Source: Tetranychus cinnabarinus (taxonomy: Eukaryota; Arthropoda; Arachnida; Trombidiformes; Tetranychidae). Taken from it: 64,000 nucleotides of DNA. The stretch spans positions 868,001 to 932,000 of the forward strand of contig WHVY01000008.1 in assembly GCA_022266195.1 (NCBI GenBank), given 5' to 3'. Shown here piece after piece: positions 1 through 13,969 of the stretch (positions are counted from its first letter, which is position 1; the number at the start of each line of letters is the position of its first letter). Under the pieces are notes generated by a model. The model worked only from the letters and a program-made list of their open reading frames with translations. It ran no database searches and was not told where the DNA came from. The translations under genes and the position numbers were made by a program.

Positions 1-31
1 GCAACAGGGATTGAAAGACACTTGATTTCAT

Positions 32-41
32 CACTCCCAGT
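32..41 (+). repeat. CACTCCCAGT motif, copy 1
   Basis: Exact 10-mer, one of six exact copies in the window on both strands. Function unknown; see the finding on this motif. Confidence 0.5.
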
Positions 42-1873
42 ATTGACTTGATGCTTAATACCTAATGTGAAACAACAAGAAAAACACTTTCAAACCATTG
101 ATAAAAAAACACTTGAATAGCGAGCTTAAATGGATTAACCAAAGAAACCTGAATCTCCACTTAGACGATAATCTGGGTAAAAAAAGAGCAGAAAGCAATT
201 TTAGAGAAACAAAAAGTCAAAAAAAGGAGATTTAAAACAGATTCATGTTTAACAATATTCATGTTGATATACAAAGTGTTTGTGTGTAAAGAAATCTCAA
301 ATTCATCATCTTCATCCTCTCATGACTAGTCATCATCAAGAGCATAATACAAACAACAAACAAAACTCTTTAATAAAACAAATCACTGTAAAAATAAGGC
401 ATGAAATGGAGACAAATTTTGTAATAAAACAAAAGTGACTTCCGTAACTGTCATTGTATTCAATATGATAATAAATTAAAATGGGAATTGAAATAATTGA
501 AGAGTAACAAAAAGATTGAAATGCAAACCAAAAAAAAAGGTTTAGGTAAACATCAATTGAATCAAGTCTGATGGAGTGTAAATGTGCGATCACAATTTGA
601 CTTCGCGTCGAGTGTTGAAGTGACATTAAAGGGAATGGAAGGGAAAAGTTGAGAATGAAATTGGTGAGGAAATTATGGGCGGGAAGGGAAGAGAGAAAAG
701 GATGAAGATAATGATGAAAATGAAGATGATAAAAGTAATCAAAAATTCAAGCCAAAATAATCAATTGAAAGAGGCGGTGAAATGGTTAAAGATGAGAGAA
801 GTAAAAAGAACAGAAGAGAAGAAAAAATTGGAATAATCATTTTCGTTCATTTGATGAGGATGGCGAAAGCCTGAACAACAGAAGCAAAAAAAAGTATAAA
901 AACATTTAGTCGAAAAGTTGATTGAAAGTTGAATGATTTTTTTGCTGTTGTTGATGTTGCCTTGGTCTTCATCATCATCAACTTGACTGAATGAATGAAT
1001 AACGGAAAATGTTCATTTCCTAGGCTGATCCTCATCATCAGTGCTCATCTTTAGTCAATTTAAGCAGATAAAGGATGATTTCCTGGAAGAAGCAAGAAGA
1101 TGGAAGAAGCAAAAATCTCAGCCAATAACAGCCATTTCCATGAGACAATTGAACCACTTTTTGCCCTTTCAAATATACTGCTGAGTCGAGCAACCAGAAA
1201 AGCAAAAAGATGAATGAAAAACATTTCCGTTTCTGTCTAAGCATCGGAATTGCTTCAAGTACAGTTAACATTTTATTGTTGCTCTAAACACAATAATGGT
1301 CTCAACCGATAACCGTCTATTATATTTCCATTATTGTTTTGGTCAAGAGGCTAACAATTCATTTCAATGGTTAAATTAATAGACACTCTTGAGCTATTCA
1401 AATATTTTCATTGAAACATCGACCTTAAATGGTGAGAAAATAAAAGCCCATTTTATAGTGAAAAATCACAAAAAAAAACATTTTATATGAGAATTGGGTT
1501 AACATAGAGAAATGATTTTTTTCCTCATTTTTCACTTTTCACTTCAAGTTTTACCTTTCAATTGGCTTTTTTGACATTTGATTGATTCAATTAGTTGATT
1601 GTTCAATGATTGATTAGTTCAACAATAACCTTTCAAGTTTCAAATCAGTTTCAAGTGACTTTCAACTAATTTGGATCAATTTTGGGTTAGAAAAGACGAA
1701 ATGTTTCAACTTGTTCTTTATTAATAAACATGAATTAATGAAGATAATTAGATGAGTTTCAAGCTTCTTTCAGCTTCTCTAATAAGATTGATGTATTCAT
1801 GTAATACTCATTAAGATGAGACTCACCTAGTCTTGGAGTTTTTCGAGTTATTTTGCTTTCTTTTTCCTCTTTT

Positions 1874-1883
1874 CACTCCCAGT
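1874..1883 (+). repeat. CACTCCCAGT motif, copy 2
   Basis: Exact 10-mer inside a pyrimidine-rich stretch, preceded by TTTT as in the copy at 61298. Confidence 0.5.
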
Positions 1884-3284
1884 CTAATGGATTGCCAATT
1901 GATCTTTTTCCTTTCCTTTTTTGTTCTCTTTCTGTTTTGCTTTCCCAGATTTTTCAGCTCATCAATTTATCTCATCATTATCATCAAGATGCAAGCTTTT
2001 AGCTTCTGGAGAAGATTAAGATGAAGAAGATAAACTCGGTAATTCCTTTGCTTTGGCCATCATTCTTGGCTTACTCAAGTGGGTTGTCACCGAGTTTTTC
2101 AGTCACCATCTAACAGCGCATTCATCATAATACTTCATTATGATCTATAGAGCTTCTTGTCCTATCAGTTCACAGTGTTCATCATCATCATCTTTACCTT
2201 CACCAGCAAATGGAAGATAAACTCGAGTTCCTCCCATTGAAGAGCATTAATTCATTTGTCTGTCGTAACCATGAATCTTGTCCGATATTTTGTGTAACAA
2301 AATGATTGGACTGAATAGATGAGTCGAAAAAAGGCAAATTATTCAAACTTCTAATGTAAACTGATCGATAAACTTGTTTTTTCATTCAATAAAACAAGAT
2401 TTGAAAAGAGTGATTCTCGGTGAAAAGTATGATTGGATAAAAAACTCTAATCATTCCCTGTAAACATTCCCTGCTATTCTGTGCATTTTTCAATATAATT
2501 TAACAAGAAAGTCAATGTTTTATCGAGATGTTCATTTAAACAGACAATGATTCTATTTTAAAACTTTGTATCAACTTGAAAACTTATTCAAACTCAATTT
2601 GAACATTTTCCACTGACACAAGTCGAAATTTGTGCCAATTGTACATTTGGATTGAGGTTATCAAAATAATAAGTTGAACATGAATAACAATGATGCTAAA
2701 AGCTTACAGATGTAACAATCGATCATCTTTGTTTTGATAAATCAATTTCCTTTTACAACTGCTATGGTGGAAAAGCTTACAAATTTACATTTTGCGTTGA
2801 TTCGATCAATAGGTAGGTTAATCAGTTCAAGTATCATAATCTGTAAATCCTTAAGGGAAAATGAAAGAACAAAAAAAAATTTTATCAATCTGTATGAAAA
2901 CCCTGAAAACCAAACTCCCTGACCTCCCAAAGCCAAAAGTAATCCAATAACATTCGGATTCTGTAAAGTGAACAAATGCTGGTTAGTTTAGCTGCATATT
3001 TTGACAATATTTTGGAAAAAATTATTCAAATAATGAAAAGCTAGTTAGTAGTAGTTGAAATTCCAGATCTAGACGGAATTTTTCGATCTAGACAACGAAA
3101 ATCTACGAGTCTGGACCAAACAAATAATGCCTTATCAAACAGTTTAAGATGTATTTTACAGAACGCGTTTTTTAAAAGAAATGTAATTTTCTTTCGAAAG
3201 CTATTTTAATGTATTAGCTTTTCAAAGCTAATCAAATGAAAGGTGTAGTGAATAAATATGAATTTAAACAAAATGTTTCAAAAA

Positions 3285-3977
3285 TTAAACATGAAAAATC
3301 AAAGTTCTCCAATCAAAGTTCCAAATTTTGATTGGGATTATTTGTACTTTCGGTAGCCTTATTCTCTGCCCAGGCAACGTAATTTTTTTTCGAATTCTTG
3401 TTAAGGTATCCCAACATATTTTTTGAAGCGACTGATTAAATGGTCTACATTGGAATGCAGGCCATTGTTTCTCTCTTCTTCCTCCTCTAATCGCTCTTCC
3501 ATAGTTGCCTCTTGTTGTCAAGGCGGGTTTTTCATCAATGAGCTCGTCGGCCTTAGCCAAGTCTTTATGTATTATATCACCAATAGTCTTTTCATATTCA
3601 CGGATATAGCGTCTTAAGGTTCAATTTCAATTTGCCATCACCAGGTCTGGACGATCTTGATCAGTCAACATTATAAAAAAATTAGTTGATAGTTTTAGTA
3701 CCGATGAAGGAGGATTAAAAGGTTTTATTGAGAGCTATTACTTCAAATCAATCGATTATAATAAGATGTCTACCGTTATCCACTCCATCTATCGCGCCAA
3801 TGTCACTGTATGTATACGCCATTAGCCATGGTGTTCCAATATCGATTCCATTTCATCGCCGTCCGAGTGTCGAAGTTTGACTTTCGAATGTAGAAATTTA
3901 GTTGTTTTCCGATGTGATTCAGGAATCTTGGATAGCATACCTTGTGAAAGTCTCGTCGGATGACCGACTACGAAACA
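3285..3977 (-). mobile_element. Decayed retrotransposon Gag-like fragment
   Basis: Read on the minus strand, this island holds gene-like codons broken by stops and frame changes. A 51-codon frame (3977 to 3822) includes the stretch LSKIPESHRK, like Gag text in which hydrophobic residues are followed by PES. After a frame change, one frame runs from about 3725 to 3285, interrupted only by two TGA codons near 3621-3629. It contains an acidic/basic helical stretch (REYEKTIGDIIHKDLAKADE), then a basic Arg/Gly linker (GNYGRAIRGGRRE). After that comes a stretch that in a neighbouring frame reads GIP, then a stop, then basic residues, as expected from a ruined CCHC zinc knuckle. Gag order (capsid, basic linker, knuckle) fits. 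No protease, reverse transcriptase, integrase or LTR was recognised. It could instead be a fragment of a host gene. The assignment rests on layout and is only moderate. Confidence 0.42.
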
Positions 3978-4450
3978 CTAGAGTATTTTTTTAGACAATT
4001 CTAATTTAGCATTTTCACATCATAATTCAATCATCAATGTCTATCTATTCTATTCGACAAATTAAATGTTTAAGCCTTTTAGTCCGGCCAATCGATATTC
4101 AAAACATTTTCATAATCAATGAAAATATGGACTTCAAAGGTTCGGAGCCTTTTCACTGAATGGTTCAATGAATGGACAGATAAATTTCAATCATTTGTAA
4201 TTAATAAGAATCGAAACAAGATATTTCTAAAATAGCAAATGTTCGTTGATCTAAGAAATTTCGATTTCATTCTAAACTCGATCATCCACAATAGCCTATT
4301 CTGAATATTCTGATCTGGATCAACTTTGTATGACTTCTGAGCGATAAGTCGTGTAGGCATAAAAATTCGTGTTTTCATTTCAAGACTAGTGAATATTTGC
4401 CCAAAGAAGCGATAAAAAGCATTGATAAAATCTATATTTCACCCAGTTCT
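3978..4450 (-). other. Upstream flank of the Gag-like relic, coding-like
   Basis: This stretch has the same non-repetitive texture as the fragment below it and contains a 63-codon minus-strand frame at 4187-4378 with mixed polar and basic residues. It may be the 5' part of the same element. No motif is recognised, and the frame is too short to stand alone. Confidence 0.2.
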
Positions 4451-6255
4451 GTAGATGATCTGAAGTAGAATTTTTATTCCAATAATCGTAAAGCAAGAAT
4501 TATCATAAAAATTTATCAATAAACTGAAGAAAATGTTCTGGGAATGAAAATAGATATTAATTTTGGTTAAACTTTTCTTTTATTCAATTCTGTTTCAATG
4601 TTTAAATGTTCAACTTTGAATATCTTTTGCCTTTTTTTTCATTTCCAACAATTTGATCAAATAATCATTCAAATATGATCCAATATTGAATGCGATTAAA
4701 TAATGTCATGTTCAAGTTTCACCTAGAGTTGAACATTGATGATGAAAAGAGGAAAGGAAAGAATAGTAAACAGAAAAGGAAAAAGGAAACAGGAAAATGA
4801 TTATTTTAACTTAAGCAATATCATGCAAATTAGGAATAACAGAGGCAAAAACATGATGATAATGATGATAAACTTTGATGATAACCTTTCATTTTACTGC
4901 CTTTTACCTAATCTTGGGTCACCTCAACCTCAAATCAATTCAACTCTTGCAACTGCAACATAAAATGACAAGGGTTACAACAGATACAATTGTCATCTCA
5001 TCTTCATCATCCTCCACTTTTACAGTGAAAGCAAGCAAAAAAGTAAAATAAAAACTCCATGTAAAGTGAACAATTAGATACACTTTTCAACTGAATCTTC
5101 AATCCTTTTCGCCTGGCGCCCAACCTTATTGTATAAATATTTGCAATCTTCAATTTCATTTACATTTCAAACTGTTATTTATGCACCGTTCATCAACAAT
5201 TTATTATCATATTATAATTAACAATGCATTTTTATAGATGTTTAAAGAAGGCAGAAAAAAAACTGGAGAAATTAATTTTCTCAAAATAACATTAAAAATG
5301 CCAACACTTTGGACATTTGTTTATGACAATCAAATTGTCTCAATTTGCACATTTTAATGATAATCTTCCAGTCAACATTTTAACCTCCTCTTTTAGGTCC
5401 TCTTTTGGGTCCACTTTTGGGTCAGCAGTTTCTAGGTAAACACAATCCATAATCAACAATCATTATTCAACCGATTATCATTTAACCTTGTCTAACCTAA
5501 AACAGTAAAACAGGAAAACAGTAAACAATGTTTATGTTTGGATGATGATTATTACCCTGATTATGATGATGTTGATGGTAAAGCGCTTCTTGGGAATGAG
5601 ATTTGATCTTATAATTTATCATGTTCAGAGTTTAGATGTTTTTCACTTTTCACTTTGAGTGGTTCCTCGTCTATTTTTTCATGGTAAGATATGCACAAGG
5701 CATGAAGAATGCTGAAAATGATGAGAATGGGAATGATGGTGAAAAGGAAGGGAAACATTGAGTAAAAACATTAATACTGACATAATAAAAATACATTAAT
5801 GGTTATTATTTTTTTTTGGTTTCAGACACAGTTTGAGACGTTGAACAATGAACGCTGATGATTATTTATTGACGACTGCAAATGGTCATCATCATCATTT
5901 GACAATCAATTAGGTGTCATTGGCATTATGCATTTAACCCTCAACCAAAAGGCACACACGTCAATGTGTACAACTCTGTTTTATGCCAGTAATCAGGTTT
6001 ATCCAGTTTGCATCATTCAAGTAAAAATGTGAATCGACAATTGTTTACAATATTATTAACAGTATTAAAATAATCTACTGCTTTTAAATTGTTGTTACAT
6101 TGTAATTGAACAATACGTTGTCTGTCAAATAACGCGCCTTAATGGTTACCAATGGTTATAACACATTGCTCTTTCCCTAGCTGTCAATCGGATAGGTTTC
6201 AATAAACGGTTTTTTTGTTGTATTATTTTTTATAAATTGTGATCCGCATTTCCAA
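4450..6255. other. AT-rich non-coding stretch
   Basis: No gene is supported. The 75-codon plus-strand frame at 4736-4963 is made of Lys/Arg- and Met-rich purine text (GATGAT, AAAGGAAA) and looks like chance. A short direct repetition, TCCTCTTTTGGGTCCACTTT, lies near 5390-5420. There are scattered GATGATGA and CATCATCATC runs. Confidence 0.55.
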
Positions 6256-6259
6256 TTGA

Positions 6260-6779
6260 ATTTTCAACTATTTTTACCCGTTTTTGACCTGGAATGAAAC
6301 GGTCTTTTGGTTAGATGATGAACGAACAAGAATATTGTTTGAAATTTTGAAGCAAAGGTCGAGATCAAATTAGCCAGACTTTGAAATCTGATGGATTTTA
6401 TCGAGTGGAAATCTTATTGGTTAGAGATCAATTTATGGTCGGAATATGGCTTATCTTGAAAAGTTTGGATCTAAATTATTTACGCAAATTTTGGTCAAGT
6501 GTTTTACTTGTTTTACACCTGTGATCACAATTTACTGGCAATGGTATTTTAATACAGACTCTGATCTTTTGACTGATTCATAATCTTGAGAAATATTCAA
6601 AATTGATTTCTTTATTTTTTAAATATTTTTTGATAGAAGCTTCCAATTTCGACTTCAGTCCCAGGATTATGGCCACGTCGAATTGGTTGGAGCAACTTGA
6701 CTGTGAGAACTCGTTGAGTCAACCTGACTATAGCAAAATAGATCCATCATTCTCAATCCTTACTGCCATTAAACTTTGA
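6260..6779 (+). pseudogene. Broken Myb/SANT-like (trihelix-type) domain fragment
   Basis: Three open stretches lie together. The first (6260-6373) includes WNETVFWLDDERTRILFEI, which fits helix 1 of a Myb/SANT-like domain: Trp, an acidic turn, then a Leu/Ile-rich helix. A one-base frame change leads into a second frame (6351-6524) that begins RDQISQTLKSDGFYR, fitting helix 2 and the turn with Gly-Phe and Arg. After two TGA stops the same frame reopens (6573-6779) with a short ATG frame (6669) carrying Trp, Cys and acidic residues, such as NWLEQLDCEN. A possible splice acceptor, a T-rich run ending in GATAG, sits at about 6635. Such domains occur in host transcription factors and in Harbinger-type transposon helper proteins. 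The frame change and stops argue for a fossil, unless introns remove them. Confidence 0.35.
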
Positions 6780-9110
6780 TGGGCTGATGAGATGGATTTT
6801 TAGCTCAAAATGAGCTCTAATTGAAAAGGGATAAATTCATGCGTATCTTGATGTTTACAGGTCTTCACACCAAATTATCCAAGTTTCTGACAATACTTTA
6901 GAAATATACTGAATTTGCCTTTTCTTCATCGGAACGAAGTCCATTTCATTTCAACCACCATCGATTATTTAAATATGATTATTCCCTTTCTCAGAGTTAT
7001 AACCATTTCTTGGATTTTATACAAATACAAATTGAGTTAAAATCGTTCGCTTAAAAAGAAATAAGATTTTACCGCTTCAGTCTATTTAGAACCATTATTT
7101 CACATTTTTTGTGAAACCTCACTAATCTTTGCTCAAAATATCCAAGACAGTGTTTGCAGTCGCAATTTCACGGACCGATCAAAGTGTGTAATTGTAACAA
7201 CTTTAATTAATCACCCCACAGTTGATGAAACTCAACTAAACAATAAGGCCATCTTTAGCTGTTATCCTTATTTTACCCGATCTTTGTACCTTTTGTATAT
7301 TTGCGTGTTTGTTTGTTTACCCTTTAGAAAGGCGATCGTCCCATTTTAAAGCCACCCAAGTTGAGTGAATGAACAAACCCATTGGAATACTTATCTTTCT
7401 TTCTGTTCATTTATACAAATAGTTAATCCTATTCATTGATTTTCAATTTGTATTTAAACAATTTATCAAAACAATCAGCAATCACTTGTTTTGTTGAAAA
7501 AAAATATATTTGTTTGTCTATTGGTTTAAGCTTAAGTAGCATACTTTATAACACCTTTAACAAAAGGATAACCAATTCTTAACACACATTTTACTCGATA
7601 ATAATAACAATAATGATGAAAAAGAGAAGAGAAGAGAAGAGAAATTTTCTATTCTTCAATATGCCAGCCTTTTCTTGTTCATGTTGATGTTGTTGATGAT
7701 GATGTTGATTGTAAAGGGTTGTTAAGATGCTTTGATTTGACCCCTTGCGGTGAGTCTATTGTTGGTTTGCTTTAAAAAAGGATTGTCTTTCATTGTGTTA
7801 CTGTCTTGATTGTTCATTGATTAAATTGAATTAACTCAATACCAAACCCAATAACTTTTCCTACAACAAGTTAAGAAAATGAAAGAAAAGAGAAGAAAAA
7901 AAAGAGACGAAACTCTTTGTTATTGATATTGGACTATTTATCCTTTAACCTCTTCTGCATCTTTCTTGACCTCACCTTGAGTATCAGGTCAACTTTCATC
8001 ATTTCAATCTTTCACACAATTCTTGATGCAAATGGATTGACACTTAACAATATTTGCCAATCTTACCCTTTTCTTGCCTTCATTATTATTCATTAAACAA
8101 TCCAAAAGGCACTTTAATCCAAACCTGGATTTAACAAGATTAACTTGGATTAGATTGGCAAAAATGTGTGAAACTAAATGTTAACAATCTTGTAAAGCAA
8201 CTGTAACTTAAGGCCTAAAAAGCTGAACAACTTGAAATCAGTTTAAAATGTAAATTGAATGTCTTTTCCCAAACTTACCTTTTCATATTATTTCAAATGA
8301 TTTACACTTTTTTTCTTGTAATAAATTAACCATTCAAATAAAAAACTGGTGTAATTTTCATTTTCATGATAAAATATTCATTCCAAGTTATTGGTTGAGT
8401 TGTTTTTGAATGACAAAAGCTAAAAGCTTTGATAATAATCACAATAAATTCAATGGGAAATGTAAAAGTGAAACAAAAAGTGAAACATAAATTATCAATA
8501 ACGCGAGGCTTGTCATAATATAAAGATTAGTCAATTAATAAGGCAACAACAATCAATTAATTAGCTTGGAAATTAATGTCAAAATGATTTGTGTCTCGAT
8601 TAATTGTTTGGCTAATTATTTTGATGAGAAAATTCAACCTTTTAATGATGATTAATGATGATTACTTTAGCTCATTTTTAGCTTTGTGGTTACACTGACA
8701 ATTAAAGATTCAAATTCTGGTAAAGAGTAACAATTTTCATCCTTTTACAACGTTCAAATGTAACATGGACAGTTAACTGAACAATTAGATGAGTAAATTG
8801 TAAAGTTGCTTCAATGTTGTGAGTTGGTGAGATTCATTGTAAATGAAATTGTGACAAGAAATTGATTTCAATGATGATTGTCGAGTTAATTTGATCTTTA
8901 TAAGCAATCTTTGCTTGTACAATATTAGCTTTATTTAAATATCATTATTTAACAAACATCTGATCATTCAAATCATGTTTCAATAGAAATGATACTTTGG
9001 GTTAATAATGATGATGTTAGGCTGATTATTGGTTGCATTATTAAAGAGCAAACTCATCCATCATATTATTATACCTTTGCTTGTTATTGTATTAAAAATA
9101 ATCAAAGTTA
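6780..9110. other. AT-rich non-coding stretch
   Basis: No gene is supported. It holds a pentamer microsatellite at 7620-7642 and GATGATGATG-like runs near 7690. Text from 6780 to 7190 is less repetitive than average and may be the tail of the preceding relic, but no frame or motif was recognised. Confidence 0.55.
7620..7642 (+). repeat. AGAAG/GAAGA pentamer microsatellite
   Basis: About four tandem copies of a five-base purine unit (AAGAGAAGAGAAGAGAAGAG). Confidence 0.8.
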
Positions 9111-12100
9111 TCAATGTCTTTCCTAATTGAGCATTGGGAGTGACAAATCCACAGGGAATCCTTTGGTTATTTTCATTTTGAAACATGAAAAGGACGATGA
9201 AGATGAAGTCAAAAGATGATGAACATCATGATGATGATGATGTTGGAGAAGAAAATGATGGAAAATGATATTATTCTGGAATCTGATATTCCCTTTACTG
9301 TAACTGTCATTTTTCTGTCTCATATTTTCACTTTGCTAAGTTAACTGACATGTTGTGATATCTCAATCTTTCACAATCCCAATGTTACCATTTATATTAA
9401 CTCTTGATAGCAAAATTGAATGCTAGTCTTTATCAAAATCACCAAATGTTTGCATTAACCATCAATTTATACATTGTCAAACAAGAAAGTCACCAAAATT
9501 ATAAGCCTTTCCTCTCTCTCTTTACATAGTTTCCATTGTTTCCTCTTTACACCTTGCTATCCAACTGGTTAATCCTGTATTACAACTGGAATCCATCTTT
9601 ATCAATTAACTTTGAATTTGTAGTCCAACAATCTTAGTTATTTGTAAGGTAAAACCAAAGTCCTGCAATGTGGAACGGCAAATTTGAATGTAAGACTTTC
9701 ATCAAAATGGCTATTCTCTGGATCCTCTTGTTTCACTGCTTTTTCAATGTTGTCTGATTTTGTAATCTTCAAGGGATTACAATACAATTTTGAATCAATT
9801 ATCAAATTGTAAATAATGATCAACTGGCTGGTTAAATGTTTAAAAATTGGCCTTTTCCTCTTTTTTTGTTGCTCTCCGTTTGAGTTCTCCTGCTTTTACA
9901 TATCAAATGGATGTCAAATAATTTCCGACTCTTCATCTGTGTATCCGTGCTATTTACAATGGCAATCATTTAATAACAATAAAATGAGTAACATTTAGTA
10001 ATATGCCAAATAATGGAAAGAGCATAATCTGACATTGAAATCTTGTTTCTCCTGTCCTTATCCTTATCCGTGTCCTTTTAGTTGCTTTTTGGCCCTTTCA
10101 ATTCCCGTTAGTATCTTTACATTGAATTGTCACTCCTCCAGATAAATATCTCAAATTGCAAGCTTTTCCTTCCTCCAATATGGATACAGTAATAATCTTG
10201 CTTTGTTGTTGTCGTTGTTGTCTTGGTTTAATATCACATTATAATAGTGATACTAATAAACATTACGAGAAGCACCTTCCAGAAGATTAAAGTTGATATT
10301 GATATAAATGTTGATAAAAAAAGAGCAGTTAAATCAGGCCAATCAGTTAGGATACACTTTTATATGATACCATTTTCAAGTGAGACCCTTGACAGTAAAC
10401 ACAGTGTATAGCGTGTTGATGGTAATGATAAGAAGCGCAAAAGACTTTCATTGTTATTTAATAGGCTTTTGGTACCTTTACTTTTACATTTGTCAAACTA
10501 GACGGACCGTTTAACCATCTCATGCACAGCTTAACTTATAATCTTATTCACATTTTAATTATAATCACATTTTTGTTCATTTAATCACACTTGAGGTAAA
10601 GTCGTTCTTGTTGGTAAAAACGCTTTGCATTGGCTCCATCTCTTGATGGGTTAAAATGATTTTATGCTAAATATGCTTTTAGCTTCACATATCTTTTATT
10701 TTGCTTCATTTTTTTAGCTTTACTCCAACTATTGCTATTATATTGATAGTGTTAATAATTTTATATTATATTTATCGTTGTTAATGTGTGTATCAAAAAG
10801 TGTATTAAAGGATTTCAATGGCTCTTCATCTGTATGTCAATCACAATCCTTTCACCCACAAGGTTGAGGTTACTATTTGTCCATTCAATTTTGTATGCTT
10901 CAACCAAACAACAAACAGTTTTGTTTTTATGCTTATCACATACGATTTAACCATTTTTGATAACCATATTGTTGCTTCATCTTTTCAATTGTTAACCATT
11001 TCCACCTTCATCATTATAATATAATGTAACAATAATTGAAAATACCCTGGTTTGATCGATTCTACTGATTATTAGCGGCGATATTTATCATTCTATTCTC
11101 GCATTTGTCTTGATATAATGTCTACAATGGTTTATTGGTAACAGACTTTTTTTCAATTCTCCCTTTGCCTTTCCCTGTAATGTCTCATGTCAATCATTTG
11201 ATCTGATTATAATCTTTTCTTCCTTTTAATCTACCTGTCTAGTTAAACATATTGTAAATCCAGTCCATTGGCGTTCAATTGTTATACAGTTTCAAAAGGA
11301 AACATTGCTCGTTTTGGCTTCAAACATGTCCATAGTTATGTCGATGTTAACTTTATGATAAGATAATTAGCAAAAGACAACTAATATGATTTCAAATGGA
11401 GGCTAAAAAAGTGAAGTTAAAAATCAGTGAAGATTCTTGAGGTGAATCTAGATACCTCATTATAATGGCCAATGTTGACAATCAGGCGTGTATTCAAGTC
11501 TAACTTTAGGTATCTCATGATTGATCTCAAAGATCAAGCTAATGGCTGAGAAAAGGGTTCATTTTTGTCTGGTCAAGTTTATTACCCAGAGCCATTTGAG
11601 CTTCTGGTCATCAAATGTTATCAAACATTGGGCTTATCATTTTTAGTCGCATTTTAGTTTATCTTAACATTCATAATTACTTGATGCATTTTGCCAATTT
11701 ACTCTCATCACTGGCTTCTTCTAATTTGTAGTCTTGTAATTAATCAACAATTTCTCAATTAGTTTGACTTACAAGGTAAAAAGGGTTAGAACAAGATGAA
11801 ATTTAGTCTCATTTTGACTTTATTTAGTGTTCGTCTCTTTTTCATGTTTATGATTATTTGAACATATTCGTTATGCTTTCATGAAAATTATCAATCAAGC
11901 TAATGTAATTTTGGTAAATATGTTTATACTAAATGGGTGATAAAGCTCATTTAAGGTTTTCATCAAGTGAATATAAAATGTCATGAACAACAAACTGTGT
12001 AAAAAGTAACATTTTTACAAATTAAATGGTTAAGTTGCTTTCATTTTCTTAGAAAGGAGTAAAGAAATGGGTAAGTAATACATGTAATAGATGAATGAAT

Positions 12101-13880
12101 ACATTGAGAAAGATTTAAGAGACAGAATTAAGTTGAAACAGAGTATAAATGTGTATAACTAGCATGTGGTAAAAAGCCTATTTCAGCGAGAAAGTAAAAT
12201 AATAGGCAAAGTTAGACTTGTATTAAACCTGAAACCATTAACATGGTTTGTAAACAAAAACTCAGCATCTTTTTGGCTGAGGAAAAAAAAGATGAAAAAT
12301 AAAAAGTATTTTGATACTAATATTGGCATGATTCTTGTCAAAATTGCCACTAAGCTGATGAGAATCATTTAATCAATGGTTGTTGTTGCTACCAGAATTG
12401 CTTGTTAAACTGATTGTTGATCAAAATGATATAATAACAACTTTACAGGCTCAAGTCAACAAATTTACTCATTTTTGGACTTTCTTCACCAAAGGCACAA
12501 ATAACGACATTAAATATTGCAAGTAATATTGGATTTGTGTATATTAATAAAACTCTTGTAATGAAACTAAGAGTCAAGTAATTGTGGTCCTCCGACTCAA
12601 TTTGATGATAAAAGTAGCATTTTGAACAAGCTCATTATGATAATAGAGAAAACAGTTTTCGGATTAACTTGTATCTACATGAATTCAATGGTTTTGCTTC
12701 CTTTTTTTGGTGCTAAATTTTACTCATTCACTGAACAACTGTAAATTGAATGGAAAGGTTGAAATATATTTCTCAATTAAAGTTGACAATAAAGTGTAGA
12801 AAGAAAAGTGAAAGTTGCATTGAAATGTATTTTGCGGTTGAAACAGTCTCCAACATTGCTGATTGTGATTTAATGTATTGCTCTTGAATTTTATTACCAA
12901 TGTAGGAAAGTCATACGACTTGTAGTAAATTAATTGTCATGGTGAAACAATGAATCCAATTCCATGGGTTTAATGTCTCCAAAAATCAAGTCCATTAAAA
13001 TGGGGCAACAAATTTTATTTCTTGTTAAATTACTTTGATTCCTTTGACGTTACAGATAAAATTATGTTGTCTTTAAGTAAACATGGTGAACAAATGTTTC
13101 GTTGTTGTTTTTTGCTGTTGTAGATGTGTTTAAGCGTATCGATGTTGTTCATGTTTTTTTGGACGATTTCTCTTGGAACTAATTTTTTGGCTTCTTTCCC
13201 CTGGTTTAGTTCAACATTTCATCTGTAAACAAGTCGATAGGTTTGTTTACGTGGAAATTGTTTAAAAACATGTAAAAATCAGGATAAAATTGTGTCAACA
13301 TGGATAGTTTGTAACCAAACAACGTTTCATTTTGTCTCCTCATGTCTTTTCAGGATAATACAACTTTCAACTTTTTCATTGTCAATCTTCCCATTTTGTA
13401 TTGAACAACTATCTGCCTTTTCATTTCCACAGCCTTTTATCTGTGTACCTTGATATATATATTTTGAAATGTATTACACGGAAAACTTTCAATCCATTAA
13501 ACAATGCTAATAAAACATGAAAAACCAAGTAACCAACAGAGAGACATGATTCAAAAATTCCTAAAGACATGATTCAGCTGATTCGTGTTTATTGCTTGAG
13601 CCTTTTATCTTTTGGTATCGTGGAAATGGCTGAATAACTAGTTAACACGGCAACTTTAGAATTGTTGATGTTCCTTGTCAAACATTGCGATTTTTTTGAG
13701 TTTTTCTCCTTCTCCTGGCTTGTCATTGATGATGATAGTGATGCTACTTGTCTTTTGTTAATAGGCTTGAGAAGATAAAGAGAGAAGGAAAGGCAATATT
13801 AGATGAAGCTAAAGAAAAGGCATAACATTGTTACCTACCTATACTTATCATTGTCAGGTCAATGTGAATTGAAACATTCA
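9110..13880. other. AT-rich non-coding stretch
   Basis: No gene is supported. The minus-strand frame at 9638-9823 has a more balanced residue mix in its second half (acidic residues, His, Cys) than most chance frames here, but it has no partner exon or motif. The frame at 9123-9323 is His/Ser text encoded by an ATC/GAT repeat. Other frames are AT-rich chance openings. Confidence 0.55.
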
Positions 13881-13969
13881 ACAATCATTTTCAACTTGAT
13901 GATGTGTATAGGTTGTAGCCTATAAATCTTTGGTTCCTTTTTTGCCTGTCTTCAAAAATGGAATAACCT

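Larger units (their letters stand above)
1..3040. other. AT-rich non-coding stretch with purine tracts
   Basis: No gene is supported. The short open frames here are AT-rich, rich in Phe, Ile, Leu and Ser, and show no recognisable domain. From about 640 to 830 the plus strand is almost entirely A and G with GATGA runs; pyrimidine-rich text follows at 1850-1950. Two copies of the CACTCCCAGT motif lie at 32-41 and 1874-1883. Nothing else is recognised. Confidence 0.6.

Noticed and set aside
9638..9823. 61-codon minus-strand frame with a balanced C-terminal half
   Set aside because: No motif, no partner exon, and the N-terminal half is AT-driven.
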